Assembly: GCF_002027545.1 (NCBI RefSeq)
Contig: NZ_MXAN01000062.1
Location: 1 to 21,671, forward strand
Length of the DNA: 21,671 nucleotides
Direction of reading: 5' to 3'
From: Moraxella lacunata
GTDB lineage: Bacteria > Pseudomonadota > Gammaproteobacteria > Pseudomonadales > Moraxellaceae
Below the pieces are notes generated by a model. The model was given only the letters and a program-made list of their open reading frames with translations, was not told the DNA's origin and searched no databases. The position numbers and the translations under genes were made by a program. Shown in pieces: positions 6,481 to 15,408 of the stretch. Every line of letters starts with the position of its first letter. Positions within the stretch are counted from its first letter, which is position 1.

Positions 6481-9400
6481 ATGTTATTTCAAGACTTTAC
6501 TCATTTATACCCCCTATCAAAAACCGTGCGTTTTGAATTAAAGCCCATTGGTAAGACATTAGAACATATCCACGCCAAAAACTTTTTGAGCCAAGATGAG
6601 ACCATGGCGGACATGTACCAAAAGGTAAAGGCGATACTGGACGATTATCATCGTGATTTTATCACCAAGATGATGAGCGAGGTGACATTAACTAAACTGC
6701 CAGAGTTTTATGAGGTTTATTTGGCATTACGAAAAAATCCCAAAGATGACACATTGCAAAAACAGCTAACCGAGATACAAACCGCTTTACGAGAAGAGGT
6801 AGTCAAGCCGATAGACAGTGGTGGCAAATACAAGGCTGGTTATGAACGCTTATTTGGGGCAAAGCTCTTTAAAGACGGCAAAGAGCTTGGTGATTTGGCA
6901 AAATTTGTCATCGCCCAAGAGGGCGAGTCATCGCCCAAGCTTCCCCAAATTGCCCATTTTGAGAAGTTTAGTACTTACTTTACGGGCTTTCATGATAACC
7001 GCAAAAACATGTACAGTAGTGATGATAAGCATACCGCCATTGCCTATCGTCTGATTCATGAAAACTTGCCACGTTTTATCGATAATCTACAAATACTGGT
7101 AACCATCAAACAAAAGCACTCGGTATTGTATGACCAGATTGTAAATGAGCTAAATGCCAACGGTTTGGATGTGTCGCTGGCAAGTCATCTGGACGGCTAT
7201 CACAAGCTTTTAACCCAAGAGGGTATCACGGCTTATAATAGGATAATAGGTGAAGTGAATAGTTATACGAATAAGCATAATCAAATTTGCCACAAATCTG
7301 AACGTATCGCCAAATTACGCCCCCTGCACAAACAAATCCTAAGCGACGGCATGGGCGTGTCATTTTTGCCAAGCAAATTTGCCGACGATAGCGAGATGTG
7401 CCAAGCGGTCAATGAATTTTACCGCCATTATGCCCATGTTTTTGCCAAGGTGCAAAGCTTATTTGATAGATTTGATGACTATCAAAAGGACGGCATTTAT
7501 GTTGAGCATAAAAATTTAAATGAGCTATCTAAGCAGGCATTTGGCGATTTTGCTTTGTTGGGTCGGGTGTTAGACGGCTATTATGTGGATGTGGTGAATC
7601 CAGAATTTAACGATAAATTTGCCAAAGCCAAAACCGACAATGCCAAAGAAAAACTGACAAAAGAAAAAGACAAATTCATCAAAGGCGTGCATTCCTTGGC
7701 AAGTCTTGAACAGGCGATAGAGCATTATATTGCTGGGCATGATGATGAGTCTGTGCAGGCGGGCAAGCTTGGGCAGTATTTCAAACATGGCTTGGCGGGG
7801 GTGGACAATCCAATCCAAAAAATACACAACAGCCACAGCACCATTAAGGGGTTTTTGGAGCGTGAACGCCCAGCAGGCGAGCGAACATTGCCCAAAATCA
7901 AATCAGATAAAAGTCTTGAAATGACACAGTTAAGACAACTAAAAGAACTGCTAGACAACGCCCTAAATGTGGTGCATTTTGCTAAGTTATTAACGACCAA
8001 AACCACGCTAGATAACCAAGACGGCAATTTTTATGGTGAGTTTGGGGCATTATATGATGAGCTTGCCAAGATTGCCACGCTTTATAACAAAGTGCGTGAT
8101 TATCTGTCCCAAAAGCCATTTAGCACCGAAAAATACAAATTAAACTTTGGCAACCCGACATTATTAAACGGTTGGGATTTGAATAAAGAAAAAGATAATT
8201 TTGGGGTTATCTTGCAAAAAGACGGTTGTTATTATTTGGCGTTATTGGATAAAGCTCATAAAAAAGTATTTGATAATGCTCCAAATACAGGCAAAAGTGT
8301 TTATCAAAAAATGGTTTATAAATTATTGCCTGGCTCTAATAAAATGCTACCCAAAGTGTTTTTTGCCAAGAGTAATTTGGATTATTATAACCCTTCTGCA
8401 GAGCTACTGGATAAATATGCACAAGGCACGCACAAAAAAGGCGATAATTTTAATCTAAAAGATTGTCATGCGTTGATTGATTTTTTTAAGGCGAGTATTA
8501 ACAAACATCCAGAATGGCAACATTTTGGTTTTGAATTTTCGCTAACCAGTAGCTATCAGGATTTAAGTGATTTTTATAGAGAAGTTGAACCACAAGGTTA
8601 TCAAGTAAAATTTGTGGATATTGATGCCGATTATATTGATGAGTTGGTTGAGCAGGGTCAGTTGTATTTATTCCAGATTTATAATAAAGATTTCTCGCCC
8701 AAGGCTCATGGTAAACCTAATTTACATACTTTGTATTTTAAGGCGTTATTTAGTGAGGATAATCTTGCCAATCCAATTTATAAATTAAATGGCGAGGCGG
8801 AGATATTTTATCGCAAGGCATCTTTGGATATGAATGAAACCACCATTCATCGTGCAGGCGAGGTATTAGAAAATAAAAATCCCGATAATCCCAAAGAGCG
8901 TCAATTTGTCTATGACATCATCAAAGACAAACGTTATACCCAAGATAAGTTTATGCTACACGTGCCTATTACCATGAATTTTGGTGTGCAGGGTATGACG
9001 ATTAAAGAATTTAATAAAAAAGTTAATCAAAGCATACAACAATATGATGAGGTGAATGTGATTGGCATAGACCGTGGCGAGCGACATCTGCTATATCTGA
9101 CCGTGATTAACAGCAAAGGTGAAATCTTAGAACAGCGTAGTCTCAATGACATCATCACCACATCGGCAAACGGCACACAAATGACCACGCCTTATCATAA
9201 GATACTGGACAAAAGGGAGATAGAACGCCTAAATGCTCGTGTCGGTTGGGGTGAAATTGAGACCATTAAAGAGCTAAAATCGGGCTATCTAAGCCATGTG
9301 GTACATCAAATCAGTCAGCTTATGCTTAAATATAACGCCATTGTGGTGTTGGAAGATTTGAATTTTGGGTTTAAGCGTGGTCGCTTTAAGGTGGAAAAAC

Positions 9401-10236
9401 AAATTTACCAAAACTTTGAAAACGCCCTAATCAAAAAACTCAACCATTTGGTATTAAAAGACAAGGCAGATAATGAGATTGGCTCATACAAAAATGCCTT
9501 GCAACTGACCAATAATTTTACCGACCTAAAAAGCATTGGCAAGCAAACAGGCTTTTTATTCTATGTGCCTGCATGGAATACCAGTAAAATAGACCCTGTA
9601 ACGGGCTTTGTGGATTTGTTAAAACCACGTTATGAAAATATCGCTCAATCGCAAGCGTTTTTTGATAAGTTTGATAAGATTTGTTATAACGCAGACAAGG
9701 GTTATTTTGAATTTCATATTGATTATGCCAAATTCACTGACAAAGCCAAAAATTCTCGCCAAATATGGACGATTTGTTCGCATGGCGATAAACGCTATGT
9801 GTATGACAAAACCGCCAACCAAAATAAAGGGGCGACCATTGGCATTAATGTCAATGATGAATTAAAATCGTTATTTGCTCGTTATCGCATCAATGACAAA
9901 CAGCCAAATCTGGTCATGGATATTTGCCAAAATAACGATAAAGAATTTCATAAATCGCTAACGTATCTGTTAAAGGCATTGCTTGCATTACGATATAGTA
10001 ATGCCAGTAGTGATGAAGATTTTATTTTATCGCCTGTGGCAAATGACAAGGGTGTGTTTTTTAATTCGGCATTGGCAGATGATACACAGCCACAAAATGC
10101 GGACGCCAATGGTGCGTACCATATCGCATTAAAGGGGCTGTGGCTATTAAACGAATTAAAAAACAGCGATGATTTGGATAAAGTCAAACTTGCCATTGAT
10201 AATCAAACATGGCTAAACTTCGCTCAAAACCGCTAA
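6481..10236 (+). CDS. cas12a: Type V-A CRISPR effector nuclease Cas12a (Cpf1)
   Basis: Cas12a processes its own crRNA and cuts double-stranded DNA beside a T-rich PAM. The N-terminal LYPLSKTVRFELKPIGKT is the WED-I start; REC lobes follow to about residue 550. The KLLPGSNKMLPK block (614-625) includes Lys621, which aligns with PAM-contacting Lys671 of FnCas12a. crRNA-processing residues appear as His790, Lys799 and Lys815 (Fn His843, Lys852, Lys869). RuvC catalytic residues are Asp864 (GIDRGERH), Glu958 (VLEDLNFGF) and Asp1208 (NADANGAYH); Nuc-domain Arg1171 aligns with As Arg1226. All active residues are intact. From memory it closely matches M. bovoculi Cas12a at both ends but lacks about 120 aa in the middle relative to the 1373-aa strain 237 protein. 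The middle block instead resembles the Francisella type. First gene of the locus, followed by a terminator. Confidence 0.98.
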   Translation: MLFQDFTHLYPLSKTVRFELKPIGKTLEHIHAKNFLSQDETMADMYQKVKAILDDYHRDFITKMMSEVTLTKLPEFYEVYLALRKNPKDDTLQKQLTEIQTALREEVVKPIDSGGKYKAGYERLFGAKLFKDGKELGDLAKFVIAQEGESSPKLPQIAHFEKFSTYFTGFHDNRKNMYSSDDKHTAIAYRLIHENLPRFIDNLQILVTIKQKHSVLYDQIVNELNANGLDVSLASHLDGYHKLLTQEGITAYNRIIGEVNSYTNKHNQICHKSERIAKLRPLHKQILSDGMGVSFLPSKFADDSEMCQAVNEFYRHYAHVFAKVQSLFDRFDDYQKDGIYVEHKNLNELSKQAFGDFALLGRVLDGYYVDVVNPEFNDKFAKAKTDNAKEKLTKEKDKFIKGVHSLASLEQAIEHYIAGHDDESVQAGKLGQYFKHGLAGVDNPIQKIHNSHSTIKGFLERERPAGERTLPKIKSDKSLEMTQLRQLKELLDNALNVVHFAKLLTTKTTLDNQDGNFYGEFGALYDELAKIATLYNKVRDYLSQKPFSTEKYKLNFGNPTLLNGWDLNKEKDNFGVILQKDGCYYLALLDKAHKKVFDNAPNTGKSVYQKMVYKLLPGSNKMLPKVFFAKSNLDYYNPSAELLDKYAQGTHKKGDNFNLKDCHALIDFFKASINKHPEWQHFGFEFSLTSSYQDLSDFYREVEPQGYQVKFVDIDADYIDELVEQGQLYLFQIYNKDFSPKAHGKPNLHTLYFKALFSEDNLANPIYKLNGEAEIFYRKASLDMNETTIHRAGEVLENKNPDNPKERQFVYDIIKDKRYTQDKFMLHVPITMNFGVQGMTIKEFNKKVNQSIQQYDEVNVIGIDRGERHLLYLTVINSKGEILEQRSLNDIITTSANGTQMTTPYHKILDKREIERLNARVGWGEIETIKELKSGYLSHVVHQISQLMLKYNAIVVLEDLNFGFKRGRFKVEKQIYQNFENALIKKLNHLVLKDKADNEIGSYKNALQLTNNFTDLKSIGKQTGFLFYVPAWNTSKIDPVTGFVDLLKPRYENIAQSQAFFDKFDKICYNADKGYFEFHIDYAKFTDKAKNSRQIWTICSHGDKRYVYDKTANQNKGATIGINVNDELKSLFARYRINDKQPNLVMDICQNNDKEFHKSLTYLLKALLALRYSNASSDEDFILSPVANDKGVFFNSALADDTQPQNADANGAYHIALKGLWLLNELKNSDDLDKVKLAIDNQTWLNFAQNR

Positions 10237-10241
10237 TCGCT

Positions 10242-10268
10242 AAAAGCTCAGTTTCGGCTGGGCTTTTT
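10242..10268 (+). terminator. Rho-independent terminator or attenuator between cas12a and cas4
   Basis: AAAAGCTCAG, loop TTTCGG, CTGGGCTTTT form a 10-bp stem with one G-U pair and a T-run on its 3' side. It starts 5 bp after the cas12a stop and ends 14 bp before the cas4 ATG. No promoter is visible between it and cas4, so cas4-cas1-cas2 probably depend on read-through. Confidence 0.7.
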
Positions 10269-10282
10269 ATTTGGGAGATAGT

Positions 10283-10837
10283 ATGGAATATCATACATTA
10301 AACATCAGTCAGTTAAATGATTTTATTTTTTGCCCCTATTCTATTTATCTACATAACGTCTATCAGGCATTGGACGATGATACATATCACGATACGCCAC
10401 AAGTCAAAGGCAAAATCGCTCATGAGGGCGTGGATAATGGCACATACAGCACCAAAAAGTCCGTTATCACTGCCATGGCGGTGTATTCGGATAAATATGG
10501 CTTGACAGGCAAAATTGACCAATATTTTGCTGATAGTAAAAAACTCATCGAACGCAAACGCACGATTAAAACCATTTATGACGGCTATAAATTACAGCTT
10601 TATGCCCAGTATTTTTGTTTGATAGACATGGGATTTGAAGTGGATTATTTGGGTTTTTATTCGATGACGGATAATAAAAGCCACGCTTTGGCGTTGCCTG
10701 ATGATGAGATTATTGATTGGTTTGAAAGTCATTTATATAAGATACGTCATTACAATCCCGTGACTGATGACATTCATATCAATATCAATAAATGCACCCA
10801 TTGTATTTATCAGCCTTTGTGCGATAAGACGGACTAA
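10283..10837 (+). CDS. cas4: CRISPR adaptation exonuclease Cas4
   Basis: Cas4 trims prespacers and helps select the PAM together with Cas1-Cas2. RecB-type nuclease motifs are visible: an IAHEG His segment, GKIDQYF (metal-binding Asp) and LIERKRTIK (E-x-K), then the QLYAQYFCL helix. Four cysteines for an Fe-S cluster are present, one near the N-terminus (FIFCPYSIYLHN) and three in CTHCIYQPLC near the C-terminus. The length is 184 aa. I start it at ATG 10283, which has a GGGAG ribosome site; an in-frame TTG at 10271 lies before that site. It begins just past the terminator after cas12a and ends 13 nt before cas1. Confidence 0.93.
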   Translation: MEYHTLNISQLNDFIFCPYSIYLHNVYQALDDDTYHDTPQVKGKIAHEGVDNGTYSTKKSVITAMAVYSDKYGLTGKIDQYFADSKKLIERKRTIKTIYDGYKLQLYAQYFCLIDMGFEVDYLGFYSMTDNKSHALALPDDEIIDWFESHLYKIRHYNPVTDDIHININKCTHCIYQPLCDKTD

Positions 10838-10850
10838 ATAAGGACAATCT

Positions 10851-11879
10851 ATGCTTAGCATTTCGGACATCAAAGAAAAACAGATGATATTGTTAAATAA
10901 CTTGGAGGGCGGTTATCATCTTTGTATTTCACAAGGTAATATCATCATCAAAAATAAAGACAGCGATGAGACATTAACCAAAATCACCCGTCATAAAGCC
11001 ATGGCTCTGATGATTATTGGGTATTGTACGCTGACTAATGTATTGATTGAATTTTGTCAAAAATATGGCATTGCCTTGATTTTGTTAAATTCAAGATTAA
11101 GACCGATTTTATTTGTCAGCTCTTTTGGCGAGGCAAATTATCTATTAAGGCAAAAGCAATATGCCATTGGTGATAATCAAGCTTTAAATTTTGCCAAACA
11201 TTTTATAGAACAAAAAGCCAATAATTCTATCACTTTATTAAAAGGCATTCGCAAAAAAGACGATGAATTACGCCAAATCATAGAGACATTAGCCGATTAT
11301 CAAAGGCAGATTGGTCAAACCAAACGTTTGGATGAATTAATGGGTATAGAGGGTAATATTGCCAAAAGCTATTTTAAACATCATTTTGGGCAATTAAAAC
11401 ATGCTTCTTGGCAAGGCAGAAAACCACGCCTAAAAATAGACCCTGTCAATGTGGTGCTGGATATGGGTTATACGCTGTTGTTTAATTATATAGAGGTAAA
11501 TTTACGATTATTTGGTTTTGATGTTTATAAAGGCATGCTTCATCAGCTTTGGTATAAACGTAAATCATTGGTATGTGATTTGGTTGAACCATTTCGCTGT
11601 ATCGTGGATAAGCAGGTATTGACATCATTTAATCTTGGGCAATTTAAAACAGAGCATTTTAATCAAATAAAAATGCAATACCAACTAAAACCTGAACATC
11701 AAAGAACTTATAACGCCATTTTAATGCAGGCAATCATCGCCCATAAAGTACCAATATTTGTTTATATCAGGGATTTTTATCGTGCATATATGAAATATGC
11801 TGATAAAGATATGGTATTTGACGAATTGGTTTTGATGTTGCCAAATTTTGACATACAAGCAAATGGAGAAGATGTATGA
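10851..11879 (+). CDS. cas1: CRISPR integrase Cas1
   Basis: Cas1 is the integrase that inserts new spacers at the leader end of the array as a complex with Cas2. The N-terminal beta-rich dimerisation domain occupies about residues 1-95; the helical catalytic domain follows. Metal-binding residues are Glu167 (GIEGNIAK), His231 (MLHQLWYKRKSL) and Asp243/Glu246 (CDLVEPFR), in the usual order and spacing. At 342 aa it is normal. ATG at 10851 has an AAGGA site 6 nt upstream. It overlaps cas2 by 4 bp (ATGA), so the two are translationally coupled. Confidence 0.97.
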   Translation: MLSISDIKEKQMILLNNLEGGYHLCISQGNIIIKNKDSDETLTKITRHKAMALMIIGYCTLTNVLIEFCQKYGIALILLNSRLRPILFVSSFGEANYLLRQKQYAIGDNQALNFAKHFIEQKANNSITLLKGIRKKDDELRQIIETLADYQRQIGQTKRLDELMGIEGNIAKSYFKHHFGQLKHASWQGRKPRLKIDPVNVVLDMGYTLLFNYIEVNLRLFGFDVYKGMLHQLWYKRKSLVCDLVEPFRCIVDKQVLTSFNLGQFKTEHFNQIKMQYQLKPEHQRTYNAILMQAIIAHKVPIFVYIRDFYRAYMKYADKDMVFDELVLMLPNFDIQANGEDV

Positions 11880-12145
11880 TAATCGTCAGTTATGACATCA
11901 GTGATAATAAAGTGCGTGGACGATTTGCCAAATTTTTAATGCAATATGGCGACAGGTTGCAATATTCGGTCTATGAAATTCAAAACAGCGAACGCATTTT
12001 AAACATCATCACCGAAAAAATAAAAGCAGAATTTGAGTCTTTATTTACAGGAGCGGATAGCGTCATTATCTTTCGGTTTACAGAACGTGAAGTATTAAGA
12101 TTTGGTCATGCCAAACATCGTAATGAGGATTTGTTAATTTTATAA
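11876..12145 (+). CDS. cas2: CRISPR adaptation protein Cas2
   Basis: An 89-aa Cas2 with the ferredoxin-like start MIIVSYDISDNKVRGRFAKF, where the first Asp is the conserved metal-site residue. It continues with the LQYSVYEIQNSE strand and VIIFRFTEREV. Cas2 dimers bridge two Cas1 dimers during spacer integration. The start overlaps the cas1 stop (ATGA), and a GGAGA ribosome site lies in the end of cas1. It is the last protein gene before the leader. Confidence 0.96.
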   Translation: MIIVSYDISDNKVRGRFAKFLMQYGDRLQYSVYEIQNSERILNIITEKIKAEFESLFTGADSVIIFRFTEREVLRFGHAKHRNEDLLIL

Positions 12146-12151
12146 AAATCC

Positions 12152-12180
12152 TTGGCAAAAATGATGAGGTTTGTTATAAT
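12152..12180 (+). promoter_or_regulatory. Promoter of the CRISPR leader and array
   Basis: TTGGCA (12152-12157), 17-bp spacer, TATAAT (12175-12180), with TGT just before the -10 giving an extended element. The start site would be near 12187, about 140 nt before the first repeat. It begins 7 bp after the cas2 stop, so the array has its own promoter. Confidence 0.75.
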
Positions 12181-12326
12181 AAGAGATCTAAATCACACCC
12201 AAATGTTTACTTTACAAACCTAAGTCTTAATGTGTGATTTATCATGTTTTGGCGGTAAAAATGATGATTTTTTGTACAAAAAACTTGCTAATTTCTCAAA
12301 AAATCATTAAAAATACCCCAAAACGG
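12181..12326 (+). promoter_or_regulatory. CRISPR leader with several inverted repeats
   Basis: AT-rich leader with no reading frame. Inverted pairs visible: AAATCACAC (12190-12198) with GTGTGATTT (12232-12240); a perfect 16-bp palindrome TTTTTTGTACAAAAAA (12268-12283); and TGATTTTTTG (12265-12274) with CAAAAAATCA (12297-12306). The last two overlap and are mutually exclusive folds. The first pair begins at the predicted 5' end of the transcript. These could be signals for integration host proteins, Cas1-Cas2 or RNA structure. Confidence 0.7.
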
Positions 12327-14588
12327 GTCTAACGACCTTTTAAATTTCTACTGTTTGTAGATTTCCTTTTTTGGCTCAAGATAATCACAGTCTAACGACC
12401 TTTTAAATTTCTACTGTTTGTAGATATGAAGTGGTTACCCACTGCTACTTGAGTCTAACGACCTTTTAAATTTCTACTGTTTGTAGATCCATTGTTTCCC
12501 CAATCATGTTAGCAATGGTCTAACGACCTTTTAAATTTCTACTGTTTGTAGATCTGTACTGACGGTACGCCAATCCTGCAGTCTAACGACCTTTTAAATT
12601 TCTACTGTTTGTAGATAAAAGCCCCAAATCAATGCAGGTGGATGTCTAACGACCTTTTAAATTTCTACTGTTTGTAGATGTGTGGATGATTTGATAATCA
12701 TCAAAGGTCTAACGACCTTTTAAATTTCTACTGTTTGTAGATATCAGTTTCTTCATCAATGGTAACTGGTGTCTAACGACCTTTTAAATTTCTACTGTTT
12801 GTAGATACAAATATCCGTGCTTTGATGGGTGCAAGTCTAACGACCTTTTAAATTTCTACTGTTTGTAGATGTATTGCTTGTTATGGGTGCTATTATAGTC
12901 TAACGACCTTTTAAATTTCTACTGTTTGTAGATGTGAGTGTAAAGAGCTTGGCACGTAAAGTCTAACGACCTTTTAAATTTCTACTGTTTGTAGATAGGT
13001 AATTGTTTACACCTGTAACCGTTGGTCTAACGACCTTTTAAATTTCTACTGTTTGTAGATACAGATAATCCATATAGTCCAAGAGTTCGCGTCTAACGAC
13101 CTTTTAAATTTCTACTGTTTGTAGATACCAATACGCCAGCATATCAAGCATAGTCTAACGACCTTTTAAATTTCTACTGTTTGTAGATAAGGTTAAATGG
13201 CTAGTTTTTGATGTAGAGTCTAACGACCTTTTAAATTTCTACTGTTTGTAGATCGGCTTGCGTCCCCTTGTAGCTTAAGTCTAACGACCTTTTAAATTTC
13301 TACTGTTTGTAGATGGGCGAACGACTAGATAGCCCAAATCGTGTCTAACGACCTTTTAAATTTCTACTGTTTGTAGATTAAAGGACTGTGTAGGTTTGTC
13401 CACGATGTCTAACGACCTTTTAAATTTCTACTGTTTGTAGATTAAATCACCCTTGGGTAAGATTGGCACCTGTCTAACGACCTTTTAAATTTCTACTGTT
13501 TGTAGATTAATGCATACAGGCGTAATGGGTTGAAGTCTAACGACCTTTTAAATTTCTACTGTTTGTAGATATACTTTTACCCCCCCCCTGAAAGCCGTCT
13601 AACGACCTTTTAAATTTCTACTGTTTGTAGATGTGTAAATCTCTTTTTATGTAGTTCTACGTCTAACGACCTTTTAAATTTCTACTGTTTGTAGATATTG
13701 TTGCAATCGCTTATTTGATTGGTGCTGTCTAACGACCTTTTAAATTTCTACTGTTTGTAGATAAGCTCAACCAATTCACGATACACGCACCAGTCTAACG
13801 ACCTTTTAAATTTCTACTGTTTGTAGATTGCGGTGTTGGTTTTCACCCTTTACCGTCTAACGACCTTTTAAATTTCTACTGTTTGTAGATTGCGGTGTTA
13901 GCCATTGCCACCGAGCGTCTAACGACCTTTTAAATTTCTACTGTTTGTAGATATGATGATAAGATTCTACTGGATATCTTGTCTAACGACCTTTTAAATT
14001 TCTACTGTTTGTAGATCACCTCTTCTGGCAAGGCATTGTCGGCGTCTAACGACCTTTTAAATTTCTACTGTTTGTAGATAAAAGTATTTTCGCTACAATC
14101 ACTCGCCGTCTAACGACCTTTTAAATTTCTACTGTTTGTAGATAGCAAGCGTTAAAACGATATTTTTTCAGTCGTTAGTCTAACGACCTTTTAAATTTCT
14201 ACTGTTTGTAGATTTTTAGTTCGTCTTGATTGGATAATAGCGTCTAACGACCTTTTAAATTTCTACTGTTTGTAGATGCTTCTGTGCTTGTTGGCTTTGC
14301 CGTTGTCTAACGACCTTTTAAATTTCTACTGTTTGTAGATATTCAAATGGATAAAATTATGAAAACGTCTAACGACCTTTTAAATTTCTACTGTTTGTAG
14401 ATTTAAATTATGTTGCTATGGCTCATTGGTCTAACGACCTTTTAAATTTCTACTGTTTGTAGATGGGGGCAATGCCCTGCTCCTGTTACTCAGTCTAACG
14501 ACCTTTTAAATTTCTACTGTTTGTAGATAAGTGAAAACCAAAGGTAAGCTAAAAGGTCTAACGACCTTTTAAATTTCTACTGTTTGTA
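12327..14588 (+). CRISPR. Type V-A CRISPR array, 36 repeats and 35 spacers
   Basis: The repeat is 36 nt, starting GTCTAACGACCTTTTAA and ending with the Cas12a handle AATTTCTACTGTTTGTAGAT, whose TCTAC/GTAGA stem is the processing signal. I find repeats starting at 12327, 12390, 12453 and so on to 14556, identical by eye except the last, which loses its final three bases (14556-14588). Spacers are 25-30 nt, mostly 26-28, except spacer 29 (14144-14177) at 34 nt. The array is oriented with the leader at 12326 and the degenerate repeat distal, so the newest spacers are on the left. Spacers 24 and 25 share their first nine bases. No spacer matched the rest of the window by eye. The uniform repeats and intact cas genes indicate an active system. 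Confidence 0.99.
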
Positions 14589-14604
14589 TTGGCGTTTAAG
14601 ATGA

Positions 14605-15387
14605 TTAACCCCACTGCCTGTCCCGAAACGCTACTGCCGTGTCTTTGGCTTTTTTGATGGCAAGTTTGCGGTTATGACTGGCGAAGAGCTTTAACTGCCA
14701 CAGTTTTTCTTGGTATAAGGTCAGATGGTCGCTTGGGTGCATGCGATTGATAAGGCGTTTGCTCGCCAGTACCGCATCAGGTGAGCGAGTGGCAATCTCA
14801 TCGGCTAGGGCTTTGGCACGTGTCATCGGTTCATCATCGAGATGGGTGATGAGTCCGTAGTTGTAAGCGGTCTGGGCGTCAAGTAGGCGGGCAGACATGG
14901 CAAGCTCTTTTAGCCTATCCTTACCGATGTCTTTGGCAAGACGGGTCAGCCCCATGTCAGCGACCAGTCCCCATTTGGCTTCAAGTACCGACCATGTCGC
15001 CGATGGGTGGCTGATACGCACATCCGCCCCCATGGCAAGCTGTAACCCCGCCCCAAGGCACACGCCATTAACCACGGCAATCACTGGCACAGGCAGGCTT
15101 TGCCAAATTAAGCACACCTGTTGAAACAGACTGGGGGTTGGCTTTATCAGCTCTTTGGTGGCAAATAGCATGTTCTTGGGCGAGCCAAACACCGTCAAAT
15201 CCAGCCCACTACAAAAATCTGCCCCGCCTGTGATGATGACGGCACGCATTGATTTGTCCGCCTTGATGTGGCGAGCGGTCTTGATTAACTCTTGCATCAT
15301 CACAAAGTTCATGGCGTTCTTTTTGTGGGGGCGAGATAAGGTGATGATGGCGATGTGGTTGTCGTGGCTTAGCGTGAGTGTTTGCAT
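14605..15387 (-). CDS. Enoyl-CoA hydratase/isomerase (crotonase) family protein
   Basis: A 260-aa crotonase-fold enzyme that probably acts on a CoA thioester. The N-terminal IITLSRPHKKNAMN and DFCSGLDL segments, and GVCLGAGLQLAMGADVRIS, supply the two oxyanion-hole backbone amides. ATWSVLEAKWGLVADMG is where acid/base residues usually sit. The exact substrate cannot be told from sequence. ATG at 15387 has an AAGGA site 7 nt upstream. It is 21 nt downstream of the sensor kinase on the same strand. Its stop lies 16 bp from the last CRISPR repeat and the array is transcribed toward it, so array read-through would be antisense to this gene. Confidence 0.9.
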   Translation of the reverse strand: MQTLTLSHDNHIAIITLSRPHKKNAMNFVMMQELIKTARHIKADKSMRAVIITGGADFCSGLDLTVFGSPKNMLFATKELIKPTPSLFQQVCLIWQSLPVPVIAVVNGVCLGAGLQLAMGADVRISHPSATWSVLEAKWGLVADMGLTRLAKDIGKDRLKELAMSARLLDAQTAYNYGLITHLDDEPMTRAKALADEIATRSPDAVLASKRLINRMHPSDHLTLYQEKLWQLKLFASHNRKLAIKKAKDTAVAFRDRQWG

Positions 15388-15408
15388 GGGTTTTTCCTTT
15401 GTTATGCT

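Noticed and set aside
10271..10282. TTG start for cas4
   Set aside because: The GGGAG ribosome site lies after this codon and is well placed for ATG 10283.
12146..12326. A tracrRNA or scoutRNA in the leader
   Set aside because: No anti-repeat to the 36-nt repeat is seen there, and Cas12a needs no second RNA.
14529..14555. The last spacer as a possible self-targeting guide to a window gene
   Set aside because: I compared this and several other spacers by eye with the rest of the window and saw no match. A real search of genome and phages is needed.
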